The notes under the pieces were generated by a model, which saw only the letters and a list, made by a program, of their open reading frames with translations, had not been told where the DNA came from and ran no database searches. Positions 8,851 through 17,971 of a stretch of DNA of 64,000 nucleotides are shown here, one piece after another. Source of the stretch: Paractinoplanes ferrugineus (GTDB lineage: Bacteria > Actinomycetota > Actinomycetes > Mycobacteriales > Micromonosporaceae); NCBI RefSeq assembly GCF_016862195.1, contig NZ_BOMM01000047.1, forward strand, positions 62,001-126,000, in the 5' to 3' direction. Both the position numbers and the translations under genes were made by a program. Position 1 is the first letter of the stretch. Each line of letters opens with the position of its first letter.

Positions 8851-9579
8851 TCAGATGGCGCGATTCTCCAGTCCACCGTCGACCACGATGGTCTGGCCGG
8901 TGAGGTACGAGGCGGCGTCGCTGATCAGGAACGTCAGGACGCCGGCGATCTCCTGCGGCTGGGCGGCCCGGCCGAGCAGGTTGCGGCCCACCTCGGCGTG
9001 GACCGCGTCGGTCCACGTCCGCGACATGTCGGTGAGCACGAAACCCGGAGCTACCGCGTTGACGGTGACGGCCGGGGCGAGTTCCTTGGCGTAGCTGACG
9101 GTCATGTTCTCCAGGGCGGCTTTGGCCGCGCTGTAGCCGGTGACGTCGCTGCCGGCCAGGCTGTTGCGGCCGCGGATCGATGACACCGTGGCGATGCGAC
9201 CGTAGCCGCGCCGCCGCATGGCTGGTGCGACGGCCCTGATGAAATGGGCCGGCGCGAGCACGTTGGCGCGGAATTCGCTTACCCAGTCCTCGGTGTCACC
9301 GTCGAGCGCCGGGGTCGGCTGCACCGAGCCGAGGGTGCAGATCAACGCGTCCACCCGCAGCCCGGCGACCGCGTGGCGGACCGCGGCCTCGTCGCGCCCG
9401 TCGCACGCGATCGCCGTCGCGTCCAGCGAACGAGCGAGCAGCCGGAGGGATTCGCTGCGTGTGCGGCCGTGCACGATCACCCGCGCGCCGGCTTCGGCGG
9501 CCAGCCGGGCGGTGGCGGCTCCGATGCCTCGCGAAGCACCGGCGATCAGGACCGTCCGGCCGTGCAGGTCGACGATCAT
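8851..9579 (-). CDS. SDR family oxidoreductase (last gene of catabolic operon)
   Basis: Classical short-chain dehydrogenase/reductase of 242 residues. It has the NAD(P) motif GASRGIGAAT near the N terminus, TLGSVQP in the place of NNAG, Ser in ATVSSIRGRN, and the catalytic YSAAK. C-terminal GQTIVVDGGLENRAI is typical. Its ATG overlaps the stop of the glycerate kinase gene (ATGA), so it is translationally coupled to it. In this operon it may interconvert a hydroxy acid and a keto acid or semialdehyde, but substrate cannot be deduced. Confidence 0.9.
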   Translation of the reverse strand: MIVDLHGRTVLIAGASRGIGAATARLAAEAGARVIVHGRTRSESLRLLARSLDATAIACDGRDEAAVRHAVAGLRVDALICTLGSVQPTPALDGDTEDWVSEFRANVLAPAHFIRAVAPAMRRRGYGRIATVSSIRGRNSLAGSDVTGYSAAKAALENMTVSYAKELAPAVTVNAVAPGFVLTDMSRTWTDAVHAEVGRNLLGRAAQPQEIAGVLTFLISDAASYLTGQTIVVDGGLENRAI

Positions 9580-10553
9580 CGGCGGCCCGCCACGATCTGG
9601 ATGGCGGCCGCGCGCAGGGAGGCCGGGTCACCGGCCTCGATCACGGTGGTCAGGCCCAGGTCGGCTCGTCCTCGCGGGTCCAGCCGGCTGCGGCCGACCA
9701 CGGCCACGACCGGCACGCCGGCAGCGGCGCACCGCCGGGCGACCCCCGACACCACTTTGCCCTGGGCGGTCTGGGCGTCGAGGCAACCCTCGCCGGTCAC
9801 CACGAGATCGGCGCGCCGGAGCAGGGCCTCGAAGTCGACCTCCGCCAGCACGGCGTCGATGCCGGAGACGAGCGAGGCGTGGTGGACCGCCCACAACGCA
9901 CCCGACAGGCCACCTGCCGCCCCGGTTCGGGCGACGCCGCGCGGATCTCGGGGCAGCGAGCCGGCGACGTGGTGCAGGCGGGCGGTGAGTCGCTCGACGG
10001 CGGCCGGTCCGGCTCCCTTCTGCGGGGCGTAGACGATCGCCGCGTCCTCGAAGGCCGTCCGCACGTCGCACAGCACGATCAGCTCGGCCGTGCCGAGGCC
10101 ACCGCCGGCCGCGATGGCTTGCAGCGCGCCGGCTCCACCGTCGGTGCACGCGCTGCCACCCACCCCGAGCAGGATGCGTTCCGCGCCGGCCCGCGCCGCC
10201 GCCACCAGCAGTTCCCCGGTTCCCGTGCTGGTCGCTGCCTCCGCGTCGCGGCGGTCCGGCGGGACGAGACCCAGACCACTGGCGGCAGCGGTGGCCACCA
10301 CGGCCGTGCGGCCGTCCGGTGTGAGGAGGAACCGCCCGCGTACGGGTTGCCCGAGCGGCCCGCTGACCGTCGTCTCGGTGAGGGTGCCGCCGAGCGCCGC
10401 GTGCAGCACCGAATCCGTGCCCTCGCCGCCGTCGGCCAGCGGGCAGGGCAGGGGGGTGCCACCGGCGGCGGTGACGCCGTCGGCCAGAGCGGTGGCCACC
10501 GTCTCGGCGCTCATGGTGCCCTTGAACGAATCCGGCGCCAGCAGCAGGGTCAC
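9576..10553 (-). CDS. Glycerate kinase
   Basis: About 325 residues, starting at GTG 10553, which overlaps the stop of the gene upstream (GTGA). It begins LLLAPDSFKGTMSAETVATALADG and contains PLADGGEGTDSVL, GLGLVPPDRRDAEAATSTGTGELL, GVGGSACTDGGAGAL and GEGCLDAQTAQGKVVSGVARR, the full set of motifs of the GlxK/GarK-type glycerate kinase family. These enzymes phosphorylate D-glycerate to 2- or 3-phosphoglycerate, feeding lower glycolysis. It suggests the pathway of this operon releases a C3 glycerate or hydroxypyruvate unit. Confidence 0.93.
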   Translation of the reverse strand: MTLLLAPDSFKGTMSAETVATALADGVTAAGGTPLPCPLADGGEGTDSVLHAALGGTLTETTVSGPLGQPVRGRFLLTPDGRTAVVATAAASGLGLVPPDRRDAEAATSTGTGELLVAAARAGAERILLGVGGSACTDGGAGALQAIAAGGGLGTAELIVLCDVRTAFEDAAIVYAPQKGAGPAAVERLTARLHHVAGSLPRDPRGVARTGAAGGLSGALWAVHHASLVSGIDAVLAEVDFEALLRRADLVVTGEGCLDAQTAQGKVVSGVARRCAAAGVPVVAVVGRSRLDPRGRADLGLTTVIEAGDPASLRAAAIQIVAGRR

Positions 10554-11353
10554 CACAGCCGGGCCATCCGGTCCCGGACGTCGGCGGTCACCTCGGCGAC
10601 CGGGCGGGCCCAGACGTCCGGGTTGAGCACTTCGACCTCGACCGGGCCGGTGAAGCCGGTCGCCTCGATCCGGGTGAGCAGGTCGCCCAGCGGGATCACC
10701 CCGTCGCCGGGCAGGCCCCGGCCGGCCAGCATCGACGGTGTCGGGACCAGCCAGTCGGCGACGTGCACGGCGGCGATCCGGCCGGCCGCCCGGTCCAGAC
10801 CCGCCTGCAGCGCCGGGTCCCACCACACGTGATAGGTGTCGATCGCCAGGGCGAGGGCCGGGTCGGTGAGGTCGTCGAGCAGCCGGTGGGCCTGGGCCAG
10901 GGTGACGACGGCGCTGCGTTCGGCCAGGAACATCGGGTGGAACGGCTCCACCGCCAGGGTCACCCCGGCGTCCCCGGCGGCGGGCAGGATCCGTTCGATG
11001 CCGCGCCGGATCGCGGACTCGGCGGCCGCGATATCGCCGCCGACGGCCGGGCCGCAGACCAGGACCAGGATCGGTGAGCCCAGGATCACGGCTTCCTCGA
11101 TCGCGCGCCGGTTGTCCTCGTACGCCTCCTGCTCGGGGCGGGTGCCGGTGAAGAACCCGCCGCGGCAGAGGCTCGAGACCCGCAGGCCGTGCCCGCGCAG
11201 CGTGGCCGCGGTCCGGGCCGGGTCCTGGCCGAGGTATTTGTGTCGCCACAGGCTCACCTGGTCGATGCCGGCGGCCCGGCACGCGACGGCGAGGTCGTCG
11301 GTGCCGGACGTCTCGGCGGTGGCCTGGTTGATCGACAGCTGACCGGAGTGCAT
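10550..11353 (-). CDS. Sugar phosphate isomerase/epimerase family TIM-barrel protein
   Basis: A 267-residue xylose-isomerase-like TIM-barrel protein related to hydroxypyruvate isomerases and keto-sugar epimerases. Metal-binding and barrel motifs are visible: LAVEPFHPMF, LALAIDTYHVWWDP, IAAVHVADW and the closing GFTGPVEVEVLNPD. It lies between the DUF993 gene and glycerate kinase and overlaps the latter by 4 bp. A role in converting a keto sugar or hydroxypyruvate/tartronate semialdehyde intermediate before glycerate kinase is plausible but inferred from position only. Confidence 0.85.
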   Translation of the reverse strand: MHSGQLSINQATAETSGTDDLAVACRAAGIDQVSLWRHKYLGQDPARTAATLRGHGLRVSSLCRGGFFTGTRPEQEAYEDNRRAIEEAVILGSPILVLVCGPAVGGDIAAAESAIRRGIERILPAAGDAGVTLAVEPFHPMFLAERSAVVTLAQAHRLLDDLTDPALALAIDTYHVWWDPALQAGLDRAAGRIAAVHVADWLVPTPSMLAGRGLPGDGVIPLGDLLTRIEATGFTGPVEVEVLNPDVWARPVAEVTADVRDRMARLW

Positions 11354-11355
11354 GC

Positions 11356-12501
11356 TCAGCCCTCGAATCCGGCCACGGCCAGTAGTTGCCGCATGCGGTG
11401 CACGGCGAGGTCGGGGTCGGCCAGGGCGCCGGCCTCGTCGGCCAGTTCGAAGAGCCGCACGAGGTGGCTGACCGACCGGGCGCTCTGCGCGCCACCGAGC
11501 AGGTGGAAGTGCCGCTGGTGTCCGTTGAGCCAGGCGAGCAGGACCACCCCGGTCTTGTAGGCCGCGGTCGGTGCGGTGAACAGGTGGCGGGCCAGCGGGA
11601 CGGTCGGGGCGAGGACGGCCGAGAAGCCGTCCGGGTCACCGGCGTCGAGGCGGGCCAGGGCGGCCCGGGCGGGCGCGGCGATCGCGTCGAAGACCCCGAG
11701 CAGCGCCTCGCTGTGCCCGTGGTCGTCGCCGCGGATCAGGGTGTCGTAGTTGAAGTCGTCGCCGGTGAACATCCGGACACCGGCGGGCAGGCGGCGGCGC
11801 ATCGCGATCTCGCGCCCGGCGTCCAACAGGGACACCTTGATGCCGGTGACCTTGCCCGGGTGCAGGCCCATGACCTGCAGCACGGTGCCGGTGGCGGCGT
11901 CGAGGTCGCGGTCGCCCCAGTAGTCGTGCATCGCCGGGTCGAATGCCGCCCCGAGCCAGTGCAGCAGCACCGGTCCGTCGGTCTGGGCGAGCACCCGGTC
12001 GTAGACGTACAGGTAGTCGTCGGGGCCTTGGGCAGTCGCCGCCAGCAGGCGGCTGCCCATCAGCACGGGTGTGGCTCCGGCCTGCGCGATCAACGTCACC
12101 TGTTCCAGGTACGCGTCGGCCAGATCGTCCAGGCTCCACGCCGTCAGCGGGTCGAGCTGGTCGGTGGCCGCCCCGAAGGCCAGCGCCCCACCGGCGGCGG
12201 TGGCCTCGGCACCGGAGCGCACGACCAGCTCCCTGGCGTGCGGCCAGGTCAGGCCGCCGCCGCGTTGTGCGGTGTCCATGCCGTCCGCGACGCCCAGGCC
12301 CAGACTCCACAGGTGGCGGCGGAAGGCCAGCGTGGTGTCCCAGTCGATGGTGTCCGTCAGCGGGTCGACCACGACGTGGGCGGCCGCGTAGACGCTGCGG
12401 GACGTCGGCGCCGGGCCGGTGAAATCGTGCCACGCGAGCCGCTGCGCGGTGGTGTGCGCCCGGGTGCCGCCGCCGGGCACGGGCAGGGTGATCGACGGCA
12501 T
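11356..12501 (-). CDS. DUF993 family protein (dihydrodipicolinate synthase-like barrel)
   Basis: A 381-residue protein from ATG 12501, whose start overlaps the stop of the GMC oxidoreductase gene (ATGA). It has the recognisable DUF993 features: an N-terminal HDFTGPAPTSRSVYAAAHVV, the central STPVLMGSR-like segment here read as ATPVLMGSRLLA, VLLHWLGAAFDPAM, VTGIKVSLLD with the presumed Schiff-base Lys, and MFTGDDFNYDTLI. The family is related to class I aldolase barrels of the dihydrodipicolinate synthase group and its reaction is not established to my knowledge. Its place in a sugar import and oxidation operon suggests a retro-aldol or dehydration step. Confidence 0.85.
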   Translation of the reverse strand: MPSITLPVPGGGTRAHTTAQRLAWHDFTGPAPTSRSVYAAAHVVVDPLTDTIDWDTTLAFRRHLWSLGLGVADGMDTAQRGGGLTWPHARELVVRSGAEATAAGGALAFGAATDQLDPLTAWSLDDLADAYLEQVTLIAQAGATPVLMGSRLLAATAQGPDDYLYVYDRVLAQTDGPVLLHWLGAAFDPAMHDYWGDRDLDAATGTVLQVMGLHPGKVTGIKVSLLDAGREIAMRRRLPAGVRMFTGDDFNYDTLIRGDDHGHSEALLGVFDAIAAPARAALARLDAGDPDGFSAVLAPTVPLARHLFTAPTAAYKTGVVLLAWLNGHQRHFHLLGGAQSARSVSHLVRLFELADEAGALADPDLAVHRMRQLLAVAGFEG

Positions 12502-14108
12502 CAGACCGGCTCCCGGCCCAGCACCAGGGCGGCGCCCTTCTCCCCGATCATCATCGACGGCGCCTGGGTGTTGCCGCTGATGATGCTCGGCATGATCGAC
12601 GAGTCGATGACCCGCAGCCCGTCGATGCCGCGCACCCGAAGTTCCGGGTCGACGACCGCCAGCTCGTCGACCCCCATCTTGCAGCTGCCGACCGGGTGGT
12701 AGTCGGTCTTGCCCCACTGGATGATGAAGTCGCGGATCTCCTCGTCCGTCTCGACCTGGCGGCCGGGCAGCCGCTCCTGCTTCAGGTACGGCCGGAACGC
12801 CTCCGCCGCGAGCACCTTGCGGATCCAGCGGAAGCCTTTGACCGCCACGTCCAGGTCGTCGGGGTGGGACAGGTAGTTCGGGTTCACCGCCGGCGGCGCG
12901 GCCGGGTCGGCGCAGGTCAGCGTCACCTCGCCGCGGCTCTTGGGCCGGATGTGGCAGGCCAGGATCGTGATGCCGTGGCCGTCGACCTTGTCGGCGCTGC
13001 GAGCCAGATCCTTCCAGACGACGTACGCGGGGAGCATGTGCAGTTGGATGTCGGGGTAGGCGACGTCGTCGCTGCTGTGCACGAACGCACCGGCCTCGGT
13101 GATGGTGGCCGTCGCCGGTCCGGTCCGGTAGAGCAGGTACTGCAGCGCGTGCAGGGCGGCCCGGTGCGGGCGGTTCTCGCCGGAGTAGGTCACCGGCTCG
13201 GCCGCTTCGGCGGTGATGTAGACCTCGAGCTGGTCGTGCAGGTTCTTGCCGACGCCGGGCAGGTCGTGGACCGGTTCGATGCCGATCGCGCGCAGCTCGT
13301 CGGCCGGGCCGATGCCGGAGAGCAGCAGCAGCCGCGGGGAGTTGATGGCGCCCGCACTGAGGATGACCTCCCGGGTGGCCTCGACCTTGAACTGCTTGCC
13401 GCCGCTGGCGAAGACGACCCCGTGGGCCCGCTTGTCCGTGACCAGGATCCTGGTCACGTCGGCGCCGGTCCGGACGGTCAGGTTGCGGCGCTTGCGGACC
13501 GGATGCAGGAACGCGGTGGCCGCGCTCTCCCGCCGAGCCTTGCGCTGGGTCACCTGGTGGTAGAAGACGCCCTCCTGGGTGGCGCCGTTCGGGTCGGCGG
13601 TGTAGGGGATACCGGCCTCCTGCGCCGCCCGGACGAACGCGTTCGACATGGGGTTGTGCTGCACCTGATCGGCGACGTTGAGCTCGCCGTCGACGCCGTG
13701 GTACTCCCCCGCCAGTCGCTCGTTGCGCTCCTGGACCTTGAAGTACGGCAGGACGTCGTCATAACCCCAGCCTTTGTTGCCCAGGTCGCGCCAGCCGTCG
13801 TAGTCGCCGCGGTTGCCTCGCACGTAGAGCATCGCGTTGACGGCGGTGCTGCCGCCAAGAACCTTGCCCTGGGGCAGGAACATCCGGCGGCCCCGCATGA
13901 ATTTCTGCGGGACGGTGTCGAAGATCCAGTTGGCCTTGGTGCCCATCAGCATGCTGAACCCCGCCGGGATGTGCACCAGCGGCGACACGTCGCGCCCACC
14001 GGCTTCCAGCAGCAGCACCGAGGTGCCCGGGTCGGCGCTGAGCCGGTTCGCCAGCACGCAGCCGGCGGCGCCCGCACCGATGACGATGTAGTCGTAGGTC
14101 TTCGCCAT
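12501..14108 (-). CDS. GMC family FAD-dependent oxidoreductase
   Basis: A 535-residue choline-dehydrogenase-like flavoprotein. The N-terminal Rossmann motif is YIVIGAGAAGCVLANRLS, GMC signature 1 is GKVLGGSTAVNAMLYVRG, signature 2 is GAINSPRLLLLSGIGP, and the C-terminal active-site segment is YHPVGSCKMG with conserved His and a later SGNTQAPSMMIGEKGA. It oxidises an alcohol or sugar hydroxyl to a carbonyl with reduction of FAD. No signal peptide is visible, so it is likely cytoplasmic. It is the first oxidative candidate after import in the operon. Confidence 0.93.
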   Translation of the reverse strand: MAKTYDYIVIGAGAAGCVLANRLSADPGTSVLLLEAGGRDVSPLVHIPAGFSMLMGTKANWIFDTVPQKFMRGRRMFLPQGKVLGGSTAVNAMLYVRGNRGDYDGWRDLGNKGWGYDDVLPYFKVQERNERLAGEYHGVDGELNVADQVQHNPMSNAFVRAAQEAGIPYTADPNGATQEGVFYHQVTQRKARRESAATAFLHPVRKRRNLTVRTGADVTRILVTDKRAHGVVFASGGKQFKVEATREVILSAGAINSPRLLLLSGIGPADELRAIGIEPVHDLPGVGKNLHDQLEVYITAEAAEPVTYSGENRPHRAALHALQYLLYRTGPATATITEAGAFVHSSDDVAYPDIQLHMLPAYVVWKDLARSADKVDGHGITILACHIRPKSRGEVTLTCADPAAPPAVNPNYLSHPDDLDVAVKGFRWIRKVLAAEAFRPYLKQERLPGRQVETDEEIRDFIIQWGKTDYHPVGSCKMGVDELAVVDPELRVRGIDGLRVIDSSIMPSIISGNTQAPSMMIGEKGAALVLGREPV

Positions 14109-14118
14109 GAGTTGCTCC

Positions 14119-15714
14119 CTATCCGGTCCGGCCGGGACGCCAGCTCGCGCCCAGCGCCCGTTCGTCGAAGATCGCCTGGTCCATGGTGCGCACGTCGGCG
14201 GCCACCTCGACCGGCCAGTCCAGCAGCTTCAGCACGTCGGTCTCCCGATCGACGCCGGGCGCCACCTCGATCAGCACCAGGCCGCGCGGACCCAGCTCGA
14301 AGACGGCGCGTTCGGTGACGTACAGAATTCGCTGCCCGCGCCGGCGCGCCTCGGCAGCGCTGAAGGTGATCTGGTCGACGGCCGCGACGAACTTGCGGTT
14401 GCGGCCCTCGTGCGACAGCACGAGGGCGCCATGGCCGGGGGTGGCGACCAGTCCCCCGGCGGTGAACGTCCCGCAGAACACCACGGTCGACGCGTTCTGG
14501 GAGATGTTGACGAAGCCGCCGGTGCCGATCACCCGGCTGCCGAACTTCGACACGTTGACGTTGCCCGCACGGTCGATCTGGGCGAAGCCGAGGAACGCGA
14601 TGTCGATGCCGCCGCCGTCGTAGAAGTCGAACTGCGACGGCTGGTCCAGGATGGCGTCCGGGTTGGTGGCCACACCGAAGATGACGCCGCGGGCCGGGAC
14701 CCCGCCGACCAGGCCCTGCTCGATGGTCAGCGTGAAGTGGTCGGACCAGCCCTCCTCGGCGGCGACCGCGGCCACCCCGTCGGCGATGCCGACGCCGAGG
14801 TTGACCACGTCGCCGTCGCGGATCTCGGCCAGCGCCCGGCGGGCGACCACCTTGCGCTGGTCCAGGGGGAAGACCTCCAGCGAGCTCAGCGCCGCCTTGA
14901 GCTCGCCCGAGAACGCCGGGTTGTACGCGTGGGTGACGACCTGGCGCTGCTGGGGGTTCACCACCACCACGTCGACGCAGATCCCCGGCACCACGACCAG
15001 CCGCGGGTCCAGCGAGCCGCCCCGGGCGACCTGCTTGACCTGGGCGATCACCAGCCCGCCGCGGTTGCGGGTGGCCTGGGCGATGGCCAGCATCTCCAGT
15101 CGGGCGCCCTCCTGCTCGAGGGAGATGTTGCCGTTCTCGTCCGCGGTGGTGCCCCGGATGAAGCAGACGTCGAGCCCGAACGAGGGGTAGAAGAGCCACT
15201 CCTGACCGCCGAGTTCGACGACCTGGACGATGTCCTCGGTGGTGACGTGGTTGAGCTTGCCGCCCTCGACCCGGGGGTCGCAGAACGTGCCGATGCCGAC
15301 GTGGGTGACCACGCCCGGGCGCCCGGCGGCGATCTCCCGGAACAGCTGGCTGAGCACCCCCTGCGGGAAGTTGTACGCCTCGAACGCGCCCTGGTCGGCC
15401 AGCTCGCTCATCCGGGGTGCCATCCCCCAGTTACCGGCGATGATCCGCCGGGCCAGGCCCGGCTGGGCCAGGTGGTCCATGCCGCCACCGGCCCGGTCCC
15501 CGATACCGGTGGTGTGCACCAGCTGCAGCCCGGCCGGGCCGGCGGTCTCCCGGAACCGGCGGCCCAGCGCTTCGAGCAGCAGGTCGGGTTCGAGCAGCCC
15601 GCCACCGGAACCACCGATCGCGAGCGTGTCTCCCGGCTGGATCCGGGCCACCGCCTCGTCGGCGGTCATGAATGCCGGGCCGCCGCGGACCCGGCGCGAC
15701 GCGGTGCCGCTCAC
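14119..15714 (-). CDS. Acyl-CoA:acetate/keto-acid CoA-transferase
   Basis: A 531-residue fused two-domain family I CoA-transferase, similar in layout to YdiF/propionate CoA-transferase. The N-terminal domain shows GGSGGGLLEPDLLLEAL and GIGTFCDPRVEGGKLN; the C-terminal domain carries the catalytic Glu segment in TLTIEQGLVGG and GGGIDIAFLGFAQIDRAGNVNVSKF with GTGGFVNIS. It would move CoA between a short carboxylic acid and an acyl-CoA. Ten bases separate it from the downstream GMC gene and it overlaps the upstream SDR by 4 bp, so all are one transcription unit. Confidence 0.92.
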   Translation of the reverse strand: MSGTASRRVRGGPAFMTADEAVARIQPGDTLAIGGSGGGLLEPDLLLEALGRRFRETAGPAGLQLVHTTGIGDRAGGGMDHLAQPGLARRIIAGNWGMAPRMSELADQGAFEAYNFPQGVLSQLFREIAAGRPGVVTHVGIGTFCDPRVEGGKLNHVTTEDIVQVVELGGQEWLFYPSFGLDVCFIRGTTADENGNISLEQEGARLEMLAIAQATRNRGGLVIAQVKQVARGGSLDPRLVVVPGICVDVVVVNPQQRQVVTHAYNPAFSGELKAALSSLEVFPLDQRKVVARRALAEIRDGDVVNLGVGIADGVAAVAAEEGWSDHFTLTIEQGLVGGVPARGVIFGVATNPDAILDQPSQFDFYDGGGIDIAFLGFAQIDRAGNVNVSKFGSRVIGTGGFVNISQNASTVVFCGTFTAGGLVATPGHGALVLSHEGRNRKFVAAVDQITFSAAEARRRGQRILYVTERAVFELGPRGLVLIEVAPGVDRETDVLKLLDWPVEVAADVRTMDQAIFDERALGASWRPGRTG

Positions 15715-16451
15715 AACATCACCCCGCCCCCGTTGAGGTGCATCGTCTGCCCGTGCATCAGTGCCGCTCCCGGGCCGGCCAGGAAGACCACGGCCGGGGC
15801 GATCTCGTGTGCCTCGCCGAGCCGGCGGGTGACCAGGTCCCGGGTTCGGGCGTCGACCCAGTCCGGGGTCTTGTCCGGGGCGATGAACGGGGTGTCCACC
15901 GGGCCCGGCGCGATGGCGTTGACCCGGATCGCCGGGCCGACCTCGCGGGCCAGCGCCCGGGTCAGACCGACCACGCCGGCCTTGGCCGCGCAGTAGCTGA
16001 CGAAGTCGTGTGCGCCCTTGAAGGCGAGCTGGCTGGACATGTTGATGATGACTCCCTCGCCACGGTCGAGCATGCCGGGCAGGACGTGCCGGCAGGTCAG
16101 GAAGACACCGGTCAGGTCGGGTTCGACGGTGCGCCGCCAGTCGTCCAGCGTCATCTCGACGAAGGCGGTGGCCTTCTGGTAGCCGGCGTTGTTGACCAGG
16201 ACGTCGACCCGGCCGACGGCGGCCACCATGGCTTCGACCTGGGCCCAGTCGGTGACGTCGGCGTCGACGGCGAGCGCGTCGACGTCCTGCCGGCGCAGCG
16301 TTTCCACCGCTTCGGCGGCCTGTTGCGGCTGGCCGAGGTGGTGCAGGGCGACCCGGGCCCCCGCGGCGGCGACGGCGGCGACGATGTGGCTGCCGAGTCC
16401 GCCGAGGGCGCCGGTGACCAGTACGGTCCGGCCGGCCAGGACGCCGGTCAC
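15711..16451 (-). CDS. SDR family oxidoreductase
   Basis: A 246-residue classical SDR starting at GTG 16451 (GTGA overlap with the aldehyde dehydrogenase stop). Motifs: VTGALGGLGSH for nucleotide binding, VNNAGYQKAT, the catalytic Ser in IINMSSQLAF and YCAAKAGVVGLTRAL, and the C-terminal MHGQTMHLNGGGVML. Fits a 3-oxoacyl-reductase or sugar-dehydrogenase-like enzyme; the specific substrate is not evident. Confidence 0.9.
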   Translation of the reverse strand: MTGVLAGRTVLVTGALGGLGSHIVAAVAAAGARVALHHLGQPQQAAEAVETLRRQDVDALAVDADVTDWAQVEAMVAAVGRVDVLVNNAGYQKATAFVEMTLDDWRRTVEPDLTGVFLTCRHVLPGMLDRGEGVIINMSSQLAFKGAHDFVSYCAAKAGVVGLTRALAREVGPAIRVNAIAPGPVDTPFIAPDKTPDWVDARTRDLVTRRLGEAHEIAPAVVFLAGPGAALMHGQTMHLNGGGVML

Positions 16452-17971
16452 CGGGCGTACCAGGCGGCCGCCGCGGTGCGGCTCAGCTGCACGGTCTTGA
16501 GTTCGGTGAAGAACTCCATGCCCTCGCGGCCGAACTCCGCCGCGTAACCGCTGTCGCGGCGCCCGCCGAGCGGGATCTCCGGGAACGCGTCGGTGGAACC
16601 GTTGATCCAGACCGTGCCGGTGCGCAGGGCGAAGGTCAGATCGAACGCCTCGGTCACGTCGTTGGTCCAGACCGAGGCGGCCAGACCGAACTGCGAACGG
16701 TTCGCCCGGCGGACGACCTCTTGCAGGTCCGTGTACGGCTGGACGACAGTGACCGGGCCGAACAGCTCCTCGCGTACTCCGTGATTGGTGTCCTGGTCGG
16801 TCCAGAGGACCGTGGGGGCCAGGAAGGGGGCAGCGACCGTGCCGGGCACCTGTGCCGCCCGGCCGCCGGCGACGATGCTCGCGCCTTCCGCGACCGCCCG
16901 GCCGACGCCGGCGAGGACACCGTCGTAGTGTGCCGCCGAGACCAGCGGTCCCATCTCGGTGCCGGCGTCGTAGGGGTCGCCGAGTTTGAGCGTCGCGGCC
17001 CGCGCGGCCAGCCGGGCGGTGAGGTCCTCGGCGACGGTCGCGTCGGCGAGGATGCGCGATCCGGCCACGCAGACCTGGCCCTGGTTGAAGAAGGACGCGA
17101 ACAGCAGGCCCTCGACGGCCTGGTCGAGGTCGGCGTGGCGGGTGACGATCACCGGGGTCTTGCCGCCGGCCTCCATCGCGACCCGCTTGAGCCGCTGGGA
17201 GCCGGCCGTCGCGGCGATCCGGCGGCCGGTGGTGGTGGACCCGGTGAAGCTGATGACGTCGCTGTCCGGATGGGCCACCAGGGCGGCGCCCGCGAGACCG
17301 TCGGCGACGACCACCGACAGGACGGACGGGTCGAGGCCGGCCTCGTAGAGCAGGTTCGCCACGGCCAGGGTGCTCAGCGGGGTGAGCGGGCTGGGCTTGG
17401 CGACGACCGTGCACCCGGCCGCCAGGGCCGGCGGGAGCTTCTGGCCGAGGATCCCCATCGGGAAGTTCCACGGGATGATCAGCCCGGCGACCCCGGCCGG
17501 CTCCCGCACCGTGAAGGCGAACACCTGCGGACCGATGTCGCGCAGCGTCCGGCCGTTGATGTCGCGGGCCAGCCCGGAGAAGTACTCGAACGCGTTGACC
17601 GTGGCGGCCACCTCGCCGCGGGCCTCCCGGATCGGTTTGCCGGTCTCCAGCACCAGCATCTCGGCGAACTGCTCGGCGCGCTGCTCCAGCAACAGGGCCG
17701 TGCGGGCCAGGACCCGGGCGCGGTCCCGGCCGCCGGCCCGGCCCCAGGCACCGTCGTCGAAGGCGGAGCGGGCGGTGGCGACGGCCGCCTCGACGGTGCC
17801 CTCGCCGGCGTCGCCGCCGTGGAAGAGCACGGTGCCGGTGGCGGGGCTGATCCGGGAGCTCATCTCGGTGTCGGCGGCGACGCCCTTGCCGGCGATGAGC
17901 GAGCCGATCACCGGCACGTGGTCGCGTTCGGCGACGACGGCGGCTCCGATCAGGTCGGTCCAGCTGGTCAT
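16448..17971 (-). CDS. NAD(P)-dependent aldehyde dehydrogenase
   Basis: A 507-residue aldehyde dehydrogenase of the betaine/5-carboxymethyl type. Visible are PWNFPMGILGQKLPPALAAG, the coenzyme loop SFTGSTTTGRRIA, the catalytic Glu in MEAGGKTPVIV and the catalytic Cys in FFNQGQVCVAGSRI. The C-terminal oligomerisation segment is present (GRREDSGYAAEFGREGMEFFTELKT, slightly variant as GGRRDSGY). It oxidises an aldehyde intermediate of the pathway to the acid. Its ATG overlaps the stop of the enoyl-CoA hydratase gene. Confidence 0.94.
   Translation of the reverse strand: MTSWTDLIGAAVVAERDHVPVIGSLIAGKGVAADTEMSSRISPATGTVLFHGGDAGEGTVEAAVATARSAFDDGAWGRAGGRDRARVLARTALLLEQRAEQFAEMLVLETGKPIREARGEVAATVNAFEYFSGLARDINGRTLRDIGPQVFAFTVREPAGVAGLIIPWNFPMGILGQKLPPALAAGCTVVAKPSPLTPLSTLAVANLLYEAGLDPSVLSVVVADGLAGAALVAHPDSDVISFTGSTTTGRRIAATAGSQRLKRVAMEAGGKTPVIVTRHADLDQAVEGLLFASFFNQGQVCVAGSRILADATVAEDLTARLAARAATLKLGDPYDAGTEMGPLVSAAHYDGVLAGVGRAVAEGASIVAGGRAAQVPGTVAAPFLAPTVLWTDQDTNHGVREELFGPVTVVQPYTDLQEVVRRANRSQFGLAASVWTNDVTEAFDLTFALRTGTVWINGSTDAFPEIPLGGRRDSGYAAEFGREGMEFFTELKTVQLSRTAAAAWYAR

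Noticed and set aside
12696-14318. Long plus-strand open frame opposite the GMC oxidoreductase
   Set aside because: Low-complexity Gly/Arg/Val/Asp-rich translation without motifs; it is the GC-driven shadow of a well-supported gene.
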